DNA of 64,000 nt, from the NCBI GenBank assembly GCA_029009055.1, contig JAQXJR010000043.1:19450-83449 (forward strand), in the 5' to 3' direction. This document shows positions 10,026 to 19,899 of the stretch, piece by piece (position 1 is the first letter of the stretch; each line of letters begins with the position of its first letter). Source of the stretch: Eubacteriales bacterium (GTDB lineage Bacteria > Bacillota > Clostridia > Peptostreptococcales > Anaerovoracaceae). The position numbers and the translations under genes are program-made. A model generated the notes under the pieces. That model ran no database searches and was not told the DNA's origin. It was given only the letters and a program-made list of their open reading frames with translations.

Positions 10026-10954
10026 TGGCAGATAAGATCGCTACGAGACAGGCTTATGGCGAATTCCTCCAGGAGGAGGCCGCGAAGAATAAGGATCTGG
10101 TGGTCCTGGACGCTGACTTGGCCGGTTCCACTAAGACATCTATGTTTAAGAAGGTCGAGCCTGACCGTTTCTTCGACATGGGTATAGCAGAGCAGAACAT
10201 GATGGGCGTCGCTGCCGGACTCGCTGTTTCGGGTAAGACGGTATGCGCTTCCAGCTTCGCTATGTTCGCCGCGGGAAGAGCTTTCGAGATCATCAGAAAT
10301 TCCATAGGATATACGCACGCTAATGTTAAGATCTGCGCTACACACGCGGGAATCACCGTAGGCCCGGATGGAGCTACTCATCAGACGTTCGAGGACCTGG
10401 CCCTCATGAGGACCATTCCGGGAATGACTGTAGTCAACCCTTGCGACGCTACGAGCACGAAACTGCTGTTAAGGCAGGTGCTCGACTTCGACGGACCATG
10501 CTATGTAAGGCTGGGAAGGGCTTCCGTTCCTGTATTCTATGGTGAGAACGATAAGCTCGAGCTAGGTAAGGGGCACGTGCTCCGCGAGGGGAATGACGCC
10601 ACAGTGATAGCTACGGGCATCATGGTATCCGCCGCCGCTGAGGCTGTAGACCGTCTGGCGGAGGAAGGGATCCATGTAAGGCTTATCGACATGCACACGC
10701 TTAAGCCTCTGGACGAGGATATTATCGTTAAGGCTGCTCAGGAGACAGGTAAGATCGTCACAGCTGAGGAGCATTCTGTAATAGGCGGTCTGGGCAGCGC
10801 TGTAGCTTCCGTGCTCGCTGAGAAGTGCCCTGCCAGAATGAAGATGGTAGGCCAGCATGATGAGTTCGGTGAGTCCGGAGATCCTGACGAGCTGCTCGAG
10901 AAGTACGGCATGACGGCTGATGATATAGAGAAGGCCGTAAGGGAGATCCTTTAG
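10025..10954 (+). CDS. Transketolase, C-terminal (pyrimidine-binding) subunit
   Basis: RQAYGEFLQEEAAKNKDLVVLDADLAGSTKT, FDMGIAEQNMMGVAAGLA; TAATG overlap with the preceding subunit. Confidence 0.92.
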   Translation: MADKIATRQAYGEFLQEEAAKNKDLVVLDADLAGSTKTSMFKKVEPDRFFDMGIAEQNMMGVAAGLAVSGKTVCASSFAMFAAGRAFEIIRNSIGYTHANVKICATHAGITVGPDGATHQTFEDLALMRTIPGMTVVNPCDATSTKLLLRQVLDFDGPCYVRLGRASVPVFYGENDKLELGKGHVLREGNDATVIATGIMVSAAAEAVDRLAEEGIHVRLIDMHTLKPLDEDIIVKAAQETGKIVTAEEHSVIGGLGSAVASVLAEKCPARMKMVGQHDEFGESGDPDELLEKYGMTADDIEKAVREIL

Positions 10955-11049
10955 TTTTCTGATACAGCAAAGTGAAATATGGAATAAAATTCCATTACAC
11001 TTGTTATCTTAAAATAATATATTATTAATATATAAAAATTAAAAATGTG

Positions 11050-11083
11050 GCGGATAGAGATGATTTTTCTATCCGTCTTTTTT
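11050..11083 (+). terminator. Intrinsic terminator downstream of the transketolase genes
   Basis: CGGATAG-agatgattttt-CTATCCG followed by a T-rich run. Confidence 0.75.
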
Positions 11084-11340
11084 GATTTTCGCTTGTTTTC
11101 CCCATACTATGATGATAGCATGAATTCATCAGGGTGAGGCAGGTGATACGCGTAACGGGAGGGGACCGGTCACATAGAATGCCAGGCGTTCACCCTTTGC
11201 TGACTGGCGCCCGGCTTGTGAAACTTTTATGAAAATTGGGAGGATATTCCCTCTTAAGAAGTCTTAAGCCTTTTATTAGCCCCTTAATTATGGTATAATT
11301 CGAAAATGTTGAAAAATACCATATTAATTGGAGGAATCGC

Positions 11341-12060
11341 ATGATTACGTTTACTAACGTAACTAAGATATATGACGGGAATAATGTCGGCCTCGAGAAC
11401 GCTAACATAGATATAGACGCCGGTGATTTCGTGTTCCTGGTGGGACCGAGCGGAGCCGGGAAATCCACATTTATTAAGCTCATCCTGAAGGAGATAGACG
11501 CTGATTCGGGCACTATCCAGGTAGGAGATTATGAAGTGACATCTCTTACGAAGAGAATGGTGCCTCAGCTCAGGAGACGTATCGGGATCGTGTTCCAGGA
11601 CTTCCGACTGCTTCCTAAGAAGACAGTTTTCGAGAATGTGGCTTTCGCCATGGAGATACTGCACCAGCGCAGGAGCATCATTAAGAAGAGAGTTCCGCAG
11701 GTGCTCGACCTGGTAGGTATATTAGATAAGAAGGATAGATACCCTAGGGAGCTTTCCGCGGGCGAGCAGCAGCGTGTGGCTATAGCCAGGGCTATCATAA
11801 ATAACCCTAAGGTGCTGATCTGCGATGAGCCTACAGGAAACCTGGACCCGCAGACCGCTTATGACATCATGGATCTGCTGGTACAGATAAACAACACAGG
11901 AACGACTGTGGTAATGGTTACTCACGCTAAGGACATCGTCGACAGGATGAATAAGAGAGTCGTGGCCATAGACTCAGGGCACATCGTGAGAGATGAATTC
12001 GGACAGTATAACATCAATCATGATAAGGTGTTCAGCCAGGAGGTCGTAGACGATGAGTAG
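11341..12060 (+). CDS. ftsE: Cell division ATP-binding protein FtsE
   Basis: MITFTNVTKIYDG, GPSGAGKSTFIKLIL, LSAGEQQRVAIARAI, DEPTGNLDP; followed by an ftsX homologue with an 8-nt overlap. Confidence 0.93.
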   Translation: MITFTNVTKIYDGNNVGLENANIDIDAGDFVFLVGPSGAGKSTFIKLILKEIDADSGTIQVGDYEVTSLTKRMVPQLRRRIGIVFQDFRLLPKKTVFENVAFAMEILHQRRSIIKKRVPQVLDLVGILDKKDRYPRELSAGEQQRVAIARAIINNPKVLICDEPTGNLDPQTAYDIMDLLVQINNTGTTVVMVTHAKDIVDRMNKRVVAIDSGHIVRDEFGQYNINHDKVFSQEVVDDE

Positions 12061-12943
12061 GATTTTCTATAATATCAAGCAGGCTTTTCTGCAGATAGGC
12101 AGGAATAAGGGACTGAGCCTGGCGTCCATATTTGCGATAACAGCTATGATGATGATACTGGGAGTGTTCTTCGTCGTGAGCGTTAACGTGAACCTGTTCA
12201 CGGAGATGGTGAAGAGGGATTATAACACTGTGGAAGTCTTTCTTAAGGATGATATCAGCGACAGCCAGACTAAGCAGATCATGAATGACCTGACGGGAAT
12301 AGACGGTGTTACGGAAGTTTCATACCGTACTAAGGCTCAGGCTCTTAAGATCATGAAGGAGAGATGGGGCGAGAGCGGATATCTTCTGGATTCCCTCGGA
12401 GGAAACCCTCTTCCTAACTCCATACTCGTTAAGGTGAAGTCTCTTGATGCCGCGGATAACGTGAATAAGCTGGCTATAGCTCATTCCGGCGTAGAGAGCA
12501 CTAAATACTATAAGGAGACGGTAGACAGGCTGGCTAAGGTGACGAATTTCATGCAGATAAGCGCTGTCGTTATCATGATCTTCCTGGTCATAGTTTCTGT
12601 CCTGGTCGTTTCCAATACCATAAAACTTACGGTATTCGCCCGGGCGAGAGAGATATCGATAATGAAGTACATAGGCGCCACCAACTGGTTCATAAGAGGA
12701 CCGTTCCTGGTAGAGGGAATGATAATAGGCGCCATATCGTCTCTCATAGCTTCAGGAATAGCATACACAGTATATAAGAAGCTGGTATCAGTGATTGGGA
12801 TGAAGGTATTGACCATGCTGTCATCGCCTCTCGTACCGGCGGGGTATCTCGCTTCTAATTTAGTAATAATCTTCCTGGCTCTGGGAATAGGAATCGGCGC
12901 TGTCGGAAGTATAATTTCCATGAGACGTTTCCTCGATGCTTAG
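12053..12943 (+). CDS. ftsX: Permease-like cell division protein FtsX
   Basis: Four-TM FtsX architecture; NTIKLTVFARAREISIMKYIGATNWFIRGPFLVEGMIIG. Confidence 0.93.
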   Translation: MSRIFYNIKQAFLQIGRNKGLSLASIFAITAMMMILGVFFVVSVNVNLFTEMVKRDYNTVEVFLKDDISDSQTKQIMNDLTGIDGVTEVSYRTKAQALKIMKERWGESGYLLDSLGGNPLPNSILVKVKSLDAADNVNKLAIAHSGVESTKYYKETVDRLAKVTNFMQISAVVIMIFLVIVSVLVVSNTIKLTVFARAREISIMKYIGATNWFIRGPFLVEGMIIGAISSLIASGIAYTVYKKLVSVIGMKVLTMLSSPLVPAGYLASNLVIIFLALGIGIGAVGSIISMRRFLDA

Positions 12944-12984
12944 AGAACATTGATAGAAAACGCTTAGATAGAAAGGAGATCGTT

Positions 12985-14091
12985 TTGAAGAAAATCAGAT
13001 CTAAAGAAAACGCGGCGCGTATCATGGCGGTCCTGATGGCTTTCATCATGACTTTCGCGTACGTACCCGCGGGTCAGATGGCTTCGGCGGCTTCTAAGAA
13101 AGCTAAGACTAAGAAGCAGCTTTCCAGTGTAACTAAGGAGAAGGAAACAGTTTACACTAAGATAGAGAAGCTTTCTGATAAGATCGACACACAGAAGAAA
13201 TCAGCTCAGAAGATAAATAAGAAGGTTAAGAAATTAACCGCGACTGTTAATAAGACAGAAGAAGAACTTAAGAAGATGCAGGAGAAGGTCGACGCTCAGA
13301 AGACCGCTCTTAACGCCAGAGTCAGAGCTATGTATAAGAATGGCTCTGTAGGCTATCTGGATATAATACTGAACTCACACAGCGTGACAGAACTGGTGAC
13401 GAATGTAGACCTGGTTCAGAGGATCTATAAGTCCGATGAAGAGACTCTGGATTATCTTAAGAAGCAGAAGACGGCTATTGAAGCCAAACAGGCTACTCTT
13501 AAATCTCAGCAGTCTAAATTGAATATTAAGAAGGCTGAATATAATAAGGCAGCGGCTGAAATGACCGCCAGTAAGAAAGAACTGCAGAAGAAATATAAGG
13601 AACTGCAGGCTGAGGAGAATAAGCTCACCGCTCAGCTGGCTGCCATCGAAAGAGCGGGTAGAGTTAAGAACAGTAAAGGTAAGACGACTAAGCTGCCTAC
13701 TAACTATAAGGGCGGTAAATTCATATGGCCTGTGAATGGTACAGTCACATGTGAGTGGGGCACACAGCGTTCATATGAGAGGCATCCGGGTATGGATATA
13801 GGAGTCGCGTCCGGCACGCCTGTTAAGGCAGCCGCGTCAGGAGTAGTGATCTTCTCGGGATGGAACGGCGGATACGGGAACTGTGTCGCTATATCCCACG
13901 GTTCGAACCTTATAACCCTATACGGTCATAATTCAAGCCTTAACTGCTCAGTTGGGCAGAAGGTCAGCCAGGGACAGGTAATAGCTTACTCAGGATCCAC
14001 CGGTTGGAGTACTGGTCCGCACGTCCACTTCGAAGTAAGAAAGGGCAGCATGAATAATTACGTAACCGTAAATCCGAGAAATTACCTCTAG
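12985..14091 (+). CDS. Secreted coiled-coil M23 family peptidase (PcsB/EnvC-like FtsEX partner)
   Basis: Signal peptide, long coiled coil, M23 domain with HPGMDIG and GPHVHFEVR; TTG start with AAAGGAG upstream; directly follows ftsEX. Confidence 0.9.
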   Translation: MKKIRSKENAARIMAVLMAFIMTFAYVPAGQMASAASKKAKTKKQLSSVTKEKETVYTKIEKLSDKIDTQKKSAQKINKKVKKLTATVNKTEEELKKMQEKVDAQKTALNARVRAMYKNGSVGYLDIILNSHSVTELVTNVDLVQRIYKSDEETLDYLKKQKTAIEAKQATLKSQQSKLNIKKAEYNKAAAEMTASKKELQKKYKELQAEENKLTAQLAAIERAGRVKNSKGKTTKLPTNYKGGKFIWPVNGTVTCEWGTQRSYERHPGMDIGVASGTPVKAAASGVVIFSGWNGGYGNCVAISHGSNLITLYGHNSSLNCSVGQKVSQGQVIAYSGSTGWSTGPHVHFEVRKGSMNNYVTVNPRNYL

Positions 14092-14097
14092 GCACAT

Positions 14098-15759
14098 ATG
14101 AATAGAAATGAACTGACTCCAGCGATATTGGAGCTATTGAAACAGCGCGGCATAGAATCGGATGAGGATATTGAAGAATTCATATCCGATAAGCCGCAGA
14201 GAATGTACGATCCATTCCTGCTTCCTGATATGGAAGCGGGGGTGGATTTGATACTTTCATCAGTAAATAATGGGGGGAAGATCTGTATATACGGAGATTA
14301 TGACTGCGATGGAGTCACGTCTACCGCTATCCTATACACAGTGCTTACTCAGCTCACAGATAAGAGTAAAGTCTCATACCATATACCTTCCAGGTTTTCA
14401 GAGGGATATGGCCTGAATAAACCTGCCTTCAAAGAGATAAGAGATAATGGTGTAGATCTGGTAGTAACTGTAGACTGCGGATCCGTTTCAGTAGATGAAG
14501 TGGAATACGCTAAAGAGATAGGACTTAAGATCCTGGTTACAGACCACCATACCATCACAGATAAGAGGGCTGACTGCCTGCTTATAAATCCGGCTAGACC
14601 TGACAGTAAATATCCGTGCCCATATCTGGCGGGCTGCGGGGTAGCGTTCAAGCTCAGTCAGGCGTTAGTTAGCAAGACAGGGCTTAAGAAGGGTTTGCTT
14701 GTTTCTCTTATGGACCTGGCAGCTTTAGGGACCATAGGAGATATAGTTCCACTGGTGGATGAGAACAGAGCTTTAGCCAAGTATGGCATCAGGGTCATAA
14801 ACACTAGGAGAAGAAAGAATCTCGATCTGCTGATAAGAACTATAGGTCTCACGCCGGGTAAGATCACAGCGGAGAATATTTCATATATCATAGTTCCACA
14901 TATAAACGCCGCGGGAAGGATGAAATCCGCTTATACGGCTCTGAAACTGTTCATTACTGAAGATGACAGAGAAGCGGCTGAGCTGGCTTCTGAATTAGCA
15001 GAGCTGAATGAGCGCAGGAAGTCTTTACAGAATCACATATTCGATGAGGCTGTGAATGTCATCGAAGAGAGATATAAGGACGATAAATTCATCCTGGTGG
15101 ATATGGGAGACGCTCATGAAGGCGTGACCGGAATAGTCGCTGGTAAGCTTAAGGAGCGTTATTATAAGCCTGCTGTCGTTTTGACACACACGAAAGACGG
15201 AAGACTTAAGGGAACAGGCAGGAGCGTGGAAGGCGTGAACCTGTACGATCTGCTTAAGCCTAACGAGGAATTCTTCTATACGTTCGGCGGGCACGCCGGA
15301 GCCTGCGGTTTCACCATGAAGCCGGAAGCGTTGGAAGCCCTGAGAGATAATCTCAACAGGGAAGCCGCGGAGATCGCGGCGGTGAAACCGGCTTTATTTC
15401 AGAAGCATATCGAGATGGATATGGAGCTGCAGCCTAGGGATATATCTTATGATTTCGTGGAACAGCTCGACGTGCTGGAGCCTTGCGGCTGCGCGAATGA
15501 GAGACCTGTATTCGGCTTCGACGCCTTTACGTCATCTGTGGGAAGGATGGGTAAAGAAGGCCAGTATCTGAGATTCAACGCTTCTCCGGGTAATGGAAGG
15601 CGGGTGACATGTGTTTGCTTTAACGACGCTGACAGGGTGCAGGGTGTGATAGACCAGGCCCAGGGAGAGCCTGTAAAGATCATAGGTCAGCTGTCAGAAC
15701 GGTTATGGCAAGGTAATAAATACATGCAGATGAATGTCATGGATGTGGTCGATTTCTAA
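14098..15759 (+). CDS. recJ: Single-stranded-DNA-specific exonuclease RecJ
   Basis: DHH/DHHA1 family: IYGDYDCDGVTSTAILY, VTDHHTI, GGHAGACGFTM. Confidence 0.9.
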   Translation: MNRNELTPAILELLKQRGIESDEDIEEFISDKPQRMYDPFLLPDMEAGVDLILSSVNNGGKICIYGDYDCDGVTSTAILYTVLTQLTDKSKVSYHIPSRFSEGYGLNKPAFKEIRDNGVDLVVTVDCGSVSVDEVEYAKEIGLKILVTDHHTITDKRADCLLINPARPDSKYPCPYLAGCGVAFKLSQALVSKTGLKKGLLVSLMDLAALGTIGDIVPLVDENRALAKYGIRVINTRRRKNLDLLIRTIGLTPGKITAENISYIIVPHINAAGRMKSAYTALKLFITEDDREAAELASELAELNERRKSLQNHIFDEAVNVIEERYKDDKFILVDMGDAHEGVTGIVAGKLKERYYKPAVVLTHTKDGRLKGTGRSVEGVNLYDLLKPNEEFFYTFGGHAGACGFTMKPEALEALRDNLNREAAEIAAVKPALFQKHIEMDMELQPRDISYDFVEQLDVLEPCGCANERPVFGFDAFTSSVGRMGKEGQYLRFNASPGNGRRVTCVCFNDADRVQGVIDQAQGEPVKIIGQLSERLWQGNKYMQMNVMDVVDF

Positions 15760-15874
15760 TATACTGATTCTAAACAGTCGGGCAGAGCCGGGCGCGGTTT
15801 TCGCTTTGCGGCTTCTTGACTTTAATGCGTAAAAGTGATAACCTCTTTATATTACTGAGAGGAGTGATCTGGCG

Positions 15875-16201
15875 ATGGGATATGAATCTAAATTTAAGAG
15901 TGATGATGTAGACGAGCTGTTTGACGCCATCCTGTCACTGAAGACTAGAGAAGAATGCTACAGGTTTTTCGAAGACATCTGTACGGTGAATGAGATACAC
16001 GCGATTACGCAGAGGCTGCAGGTCGCGAAATACCTTTCGGAGAATAAGACGTATAATGAAATAGAGGCGATGACGAACGCTTCTACGGCGACCATAAGCA
16101 GGATAAATAAATGTCTGCTTTATGGAGCTGACGGATATAAGATAGCCCTGGATAGGATCGGGGGGCCGGAAACGGAGAATAAGGATAATAAGGACGAGTG
16201 A
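15875..16201 (+). CDS. YerC/YecD-type TrpR-related DNA-binding protein
   Basis: DDVDELFDAILSLKTREECYRFFEDICTVNEIHAITQRLQVAKYL...TNASTATISRINKCLLYGADGY. Confidence 0.88.
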   Translation: MGYESKFKSDDVDELFDAILSLKTREECYRFFEDICTVNEIHAITQRLQVAKYLSENKTYNEIEAMTNASTATISRINKCLLYGADGYKIALDRIGGPETENKDNKDE

Positions 16202-16283
16202 GAGATTCCGGATAATTTATTTTATCCGGGATTTTTTTAGTTTTACGCTCTCTGTCAGGCGTATGGTTATATAGAGAATCCAC

Positions 16284-16895
16284 ATGAATGAGATATTAAT
16301 ATACCGAGGAAAGTTCGGACATGGCATAGCCGGGGAGCCGCTCGTAAGGAAGGCGGCAGAATCATGGGCGGCTGATAACGGCTCTGGGAGCGAGCTGGTT
16401 GAAAAAATCGTGAAGACTCCGATAGTCAGGATAAACGGCAGGCCGGAGTTTCAGGATCTGCCATTCGATTTCTCCATCTCTCATAGCATAGATGTCTGGG
16501 CGATACTTTTTTCTGAAGAGCGGTGCGGGCTGGATCTTCAGTTTTTCAGAGAGCAGGGAGGAAGGCTTTCTCAGATCGCTGACAGATTTTTCCCCGAACA
16601 GCAAAGAAAATTCGCGAAGTCCAGCCGGGCTGATTTCTTCAGGGTCTGGACTTTAAGAGAAGCCATGGGGAAATACACGGGCAAGGGTGTTTTAGATGAC
16701 CTGCCTGATTTGATTCCTGAGAAAGATATGGAGGCAGAACTTGAGGGAGAATGGGTCGAGCTGAGAGAAATCGACCTGAGTTTGATCCGTGAGAGTGACC
16801 CAGAGCTTTACGAGTGTATGAGAAAAACCGGCGCGTCCATGACAGCCTGCTTGAAGAAGGGCACGGGACCGATAAAAGTCAGGACATTGAAGTGA
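16284..16895 (+). CDS. 4'-phosphopantetheinyl transferase superfamily protein (Sfp-like)
   Basis: DFSISHSIDVWAILFSEERCGLDLQ and FFRVWTLREAMGKYTGKGV, the PPTase core motifs. Confidence 0.82.
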   Translation: MNEILIYRGKFGHGIAGEPLVRKAAESWAADNGSGSELVEKIVKTPIVRINGRPEFQDLPFDFSISHSIDVWAILFSEERCGLDLQFFREQGGRLSQIADRFFPEQQRKFAKSSRADFFRVWTLREAMGKYTGKGVLDDLPDLIPEKDMEAELEGEWVELREIDLSLIRESDPELYECMRKTGASMTACLKKGTGPIKVRTLK

Positions 16896-16979
16896 TAATT
16901 CCAGGATGGAAGAGAGCGGTAGAAGTTGACCGGAGGTAAATGGGTCGAGTGGGCTTTGCTGTGTGATAAGGGGTGTGAA

Positions 16980-17504
16980 ATGGGGTTTAGGACCGGTAAG
17001 AAAGAGGAAAATATAAGGAAGGACATATATGAGGCTGCGGACGCTAAGCTTTCCAGGAAGAGCATGACGGTCTACGAGCTCAGGGCTTTTCTTAAGGATA
17101 AGGGGTATGAGAAGGCCGAGATCGACGCGCTCGTGGACAGATATACCGAGCTTGGCTACCTGGACGATAAGAGGTACTGCGGCGAATATTTCGATTACGC
17201 CTTTAAGAAGAATAGGAGCGTGCGAAGGACGTTTTCAGACCTGGAGGAGAAGGGCGTGGCGCCTGACACGATAAGGGAAGCTTTCGATGAGTATGAAGAT
17301 ATCAATGATAAGGCCGTGGACGAGAGGGCTATGGCTGAGCGAGAAGCTGTAAGGGTGCTCAGGGCCGGAGGTGTGTTCCCGGACATGGCTGTACCGGAGA
17401 AGATGAAGGGCAGAGTAGGAAGGAAGCTCTACAGTTTCGGTTACAGGGAGTCTCTGGTATACGACATCATAGATGACCTCGACAGGATAAACAGGGAGAA
17501 TTAG
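16980..17504 (+). CDS. recX: Regulatory protein RecX
   Basis: Three-helix RecX repeats: [66 protein letters not shown]. Start at 16980 preceded by AAGGGG. Confidence 0.85.
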   Translation: MGFRTGKKEENIRKDIYEAADAKLSRKSMTVYELRAFLKDKGYEKAEIDALVDRYTELGYLDDKRYCGEYFDYAFKKNRSVRRTFSDLEEKGVAPDTIREAFDEYEDINDKAVDERAMAEREAVRVLRAGGVFPDMAVPEKMKGRVGRKLYSFGYRESLVYDIIDDLDRINREN

Positions 17505-17514
17505 GGAGTCTGAG

Positions 17515-17811
17515 ATGGCGGAGCATGAAGAGAAAGCCGGGCTCTCCTATGCTTATATATTGGAGTGCGCGGATGGGACATTATACACAGGGTGGACGAA
17601 TGACCTGGAGAAAAGGGTCAGGACCCATAATTCCGGCAGGGGGGCTAAGTACACCAGGCCTAGGCGGCCTGTGAGGCTGGTCTATTTCGAGGCGTTTGAA
17701 ACTAAGGAAGAGGCTATGAAGCGGGAAGCCGCTATAAAGAAGCTGAAGAGGGCAGCTAAGGAGAAGTTGGTTGAGTCGGAGAACTGCAGTCTGCCTGCAT
17801 GGGCTGAATAG
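17515..17811 (+). CDS. GIY-YIG nuclease superfamily protein (YhbQ/UPF0213-like)
   Basis: [49 protein letters not shown]. Confidence 0.92.
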   Translation: MAEHEEKAGLSYAYILECADGTLYTGWTNDLEKRVRTHNSGRGAKYTRPRRPVRLVYFEAFETKEEAMKREAAIKKLKRAAKEKLVESENCSLPAWAE

Positions 17812-17889
17812 TGATCATTGACTTCTTTACATGGAAACCACATAATTTATTTATATCTAAACTACCTGGGTATGCGGGAGGATGAGCTC

Positions 17890-19782
17890 ATGAGCAAAGA
17901 AAAGGAAATCGGCCTTACTAAGTTGATCACTATATTATTCCTCACTATAGTAATGGCGGCAGCGTTCATGCCGATGACTTCGTTTGGAGCTGTATCTGAT
18001 GAAGCGTCTGATACGAAAACGGTGAAGGAATACCCTGATTCGTGCAGTAACACGGAAGTGAGCCTGATAAAAACGTCTTATCTGGAATCGATAGACGGCG
18101 GGTATATGCGCGTGTTCAATAAAGATAGCAAGGTGCATGTTGAATACTACGACAGCGATTTTAAAGTCACAGGTAAGAAGAGTATAAAACTGGAGCTTCC
18201 GATATGGGGAGGCTTCTTCAAGGGGGAAGATGCCTATTATCTCGTCGAGGGGCAGAATAATAAGAAAGGCGTCGACGGCACCGAAGTCGTTCGGATAATA
18301 AAGTACGACACTTCATGGAAGAGAATCGGAGCCGGCAGCGTTTACGCGAAAGAGGGTTGGGAATATGAGATCCGATACCCGTTCGACTACTCCAATGTTA
18401 ATTTTACAGAGACCGGAGGGAATCTATATTTGATCACGGGACGGGAAGGATACGTCGATCCTCAGTTTGGTATGGGTCACCAGGGCATGATGCTAATCCG
18501 TATGAATGAAAGTACTTTGAATACGGAAATAGTTTACGGGGATTTCTGGCATTCATTCTCACAGCACATAACTCATAATGGAAGCGATGTGTATTTATAT
18601 GAGGAGAGTGAAGGAAACAGAGCTACTCAGCTCTCGCTCTTCGATGGGAACAGCACAGGGACAGATTATTTCGACGCGTAGAAAAAAAGCTTCCCTGTCC
18701 TGGAATATGGCGGAGATAGAGATTCTGCGTGGGCTATCCCATGTTACGCTACTGCCGATGATGTGTCTGTTTCAGGCGAGAATGTTATCGGAGTCGGGAC
18801 GTCGATCGATCAGTCCAACTATGATAATTACGATTGGGATAAGGATCCATATAATATCTATCTGACAGTAACGCCAATCTCTGATATGGAGCAGGAAGCA
18901 ACGAAAGTGATTTGGCTCACTAACTATAAAAAGGGAGCGAAATCATTCGCCGGAGTGAATCTGACGAAAGTGAGCGATGATCGTTTCCTCGTATTATGGG
19001 AAGAATATAAAAATGATTACACGCCTTCAGACTCCGGTGATCCGTTCTCAGGGCATAGCATCCACTATGTTTTCATAGATGGCGCGGGTAACGCGGTCTC
19101 TAAGGTGTTCGCGAGAAAAGCGGCGATATCAGACTGTCACCCGATAATCTCCGGGAATAAAGCCATATACTATGCGTCCACCGGTTTTTATGATTCGGGA
19201 TATGATAGTACCGTTTTTTATTCTATAGATACAGAAACGGGTGATTTCTCAAAGAAGGTCTATAACAGAAAGTCTATAGAGACAGTATCAGTCTCTAAGG
19301 TCGGAAAGAAAACATATACCGGGACTGAAATCAAGCCGTCTGTTAAACTGAAAGCCGGTGGAAAAGTGTTGAACTCCGGAACAGATTACTCCATAACATA
19401 CTCTAATAATGTTAACGTCGGAAAGGCTAAGATCACGATAAAAGGTAAAGGAATCTATGAAGGCAGCTTTAAGGTCACATTCTATATCGTCCCTAAGGGC
19501 ACGAAGCTGAAAAAGGTCTCTGCCGCGAAGAAAGCCCTTAAAGTCGGCTGGAAGAAGCAGACTGAGCAGACGACCGGGTATCAGATTCAGTACGCCTTGA
19601 ATAAGAAGTTTTCTAAGGGGAAGAAAACAGTAACTCTGAAGAAAAATACTTACTCATCAAAGAAGATCACAAAACTGAAGGCGAAGAGTAAATACTATTT
19701 GAGGATCCGGACGTATAAGAAGGTGAGCGGAAAGTATTACTATTCATCCTGGAGCCCTGTAAAGTCCGCTAAGACAAGGTAA
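17890..19782 (+). pseudogene. Secreted repeat protein with C-terminal Ig-like/FN3-like domains, interrupted by an in-frame TAG at 18679-18681
   Basis: ORFs 17818-18681 and 18763-19782 share a frame and only one stop codon separates them; translation after TAG continues KKSFPVLEYGGDRDSAWAIPCYATADDVSVSGEN. N-terminal signal peptide; C-terminus YTGTEIKPSVKL...KITIKGKGIYEGSF then FN3-like sequence. Confidence 0.75.
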
Positions 19783-19899
19783 ATCATAAGTAAAGCATAA
19801 GATATCCCGCGGGTGCGCAGATTGAATCCTCACATTCGCGGGTATTTTTGTGTTATAATAAAAATACTTTGCGCGTATACAAGGGGGGTATAGTATTTT

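Noticed and set aside
9198-10954. Split transketolase as a frameshifted gene
   Set aside because: Two-subunit transketolases are common in Clostridia and archaea, and the TAATG junction indicates two genuine genes.
16284-16895. PPTase as a marker of a secondary-metabolite cluster
   Set aside because: No NRPS/PKS genes nearby; it more likely serves housekeeping carrier proteins such as DltC or ACP.
18679-18681. Claiming pyrrolysine or other genetic recoding at the TAG
   Set aside because: Several genes in the window (e.g. ftsE, the transketolase C subunit) end in TAG and no pyl genes are present here; readthrough stays a hypothesis.
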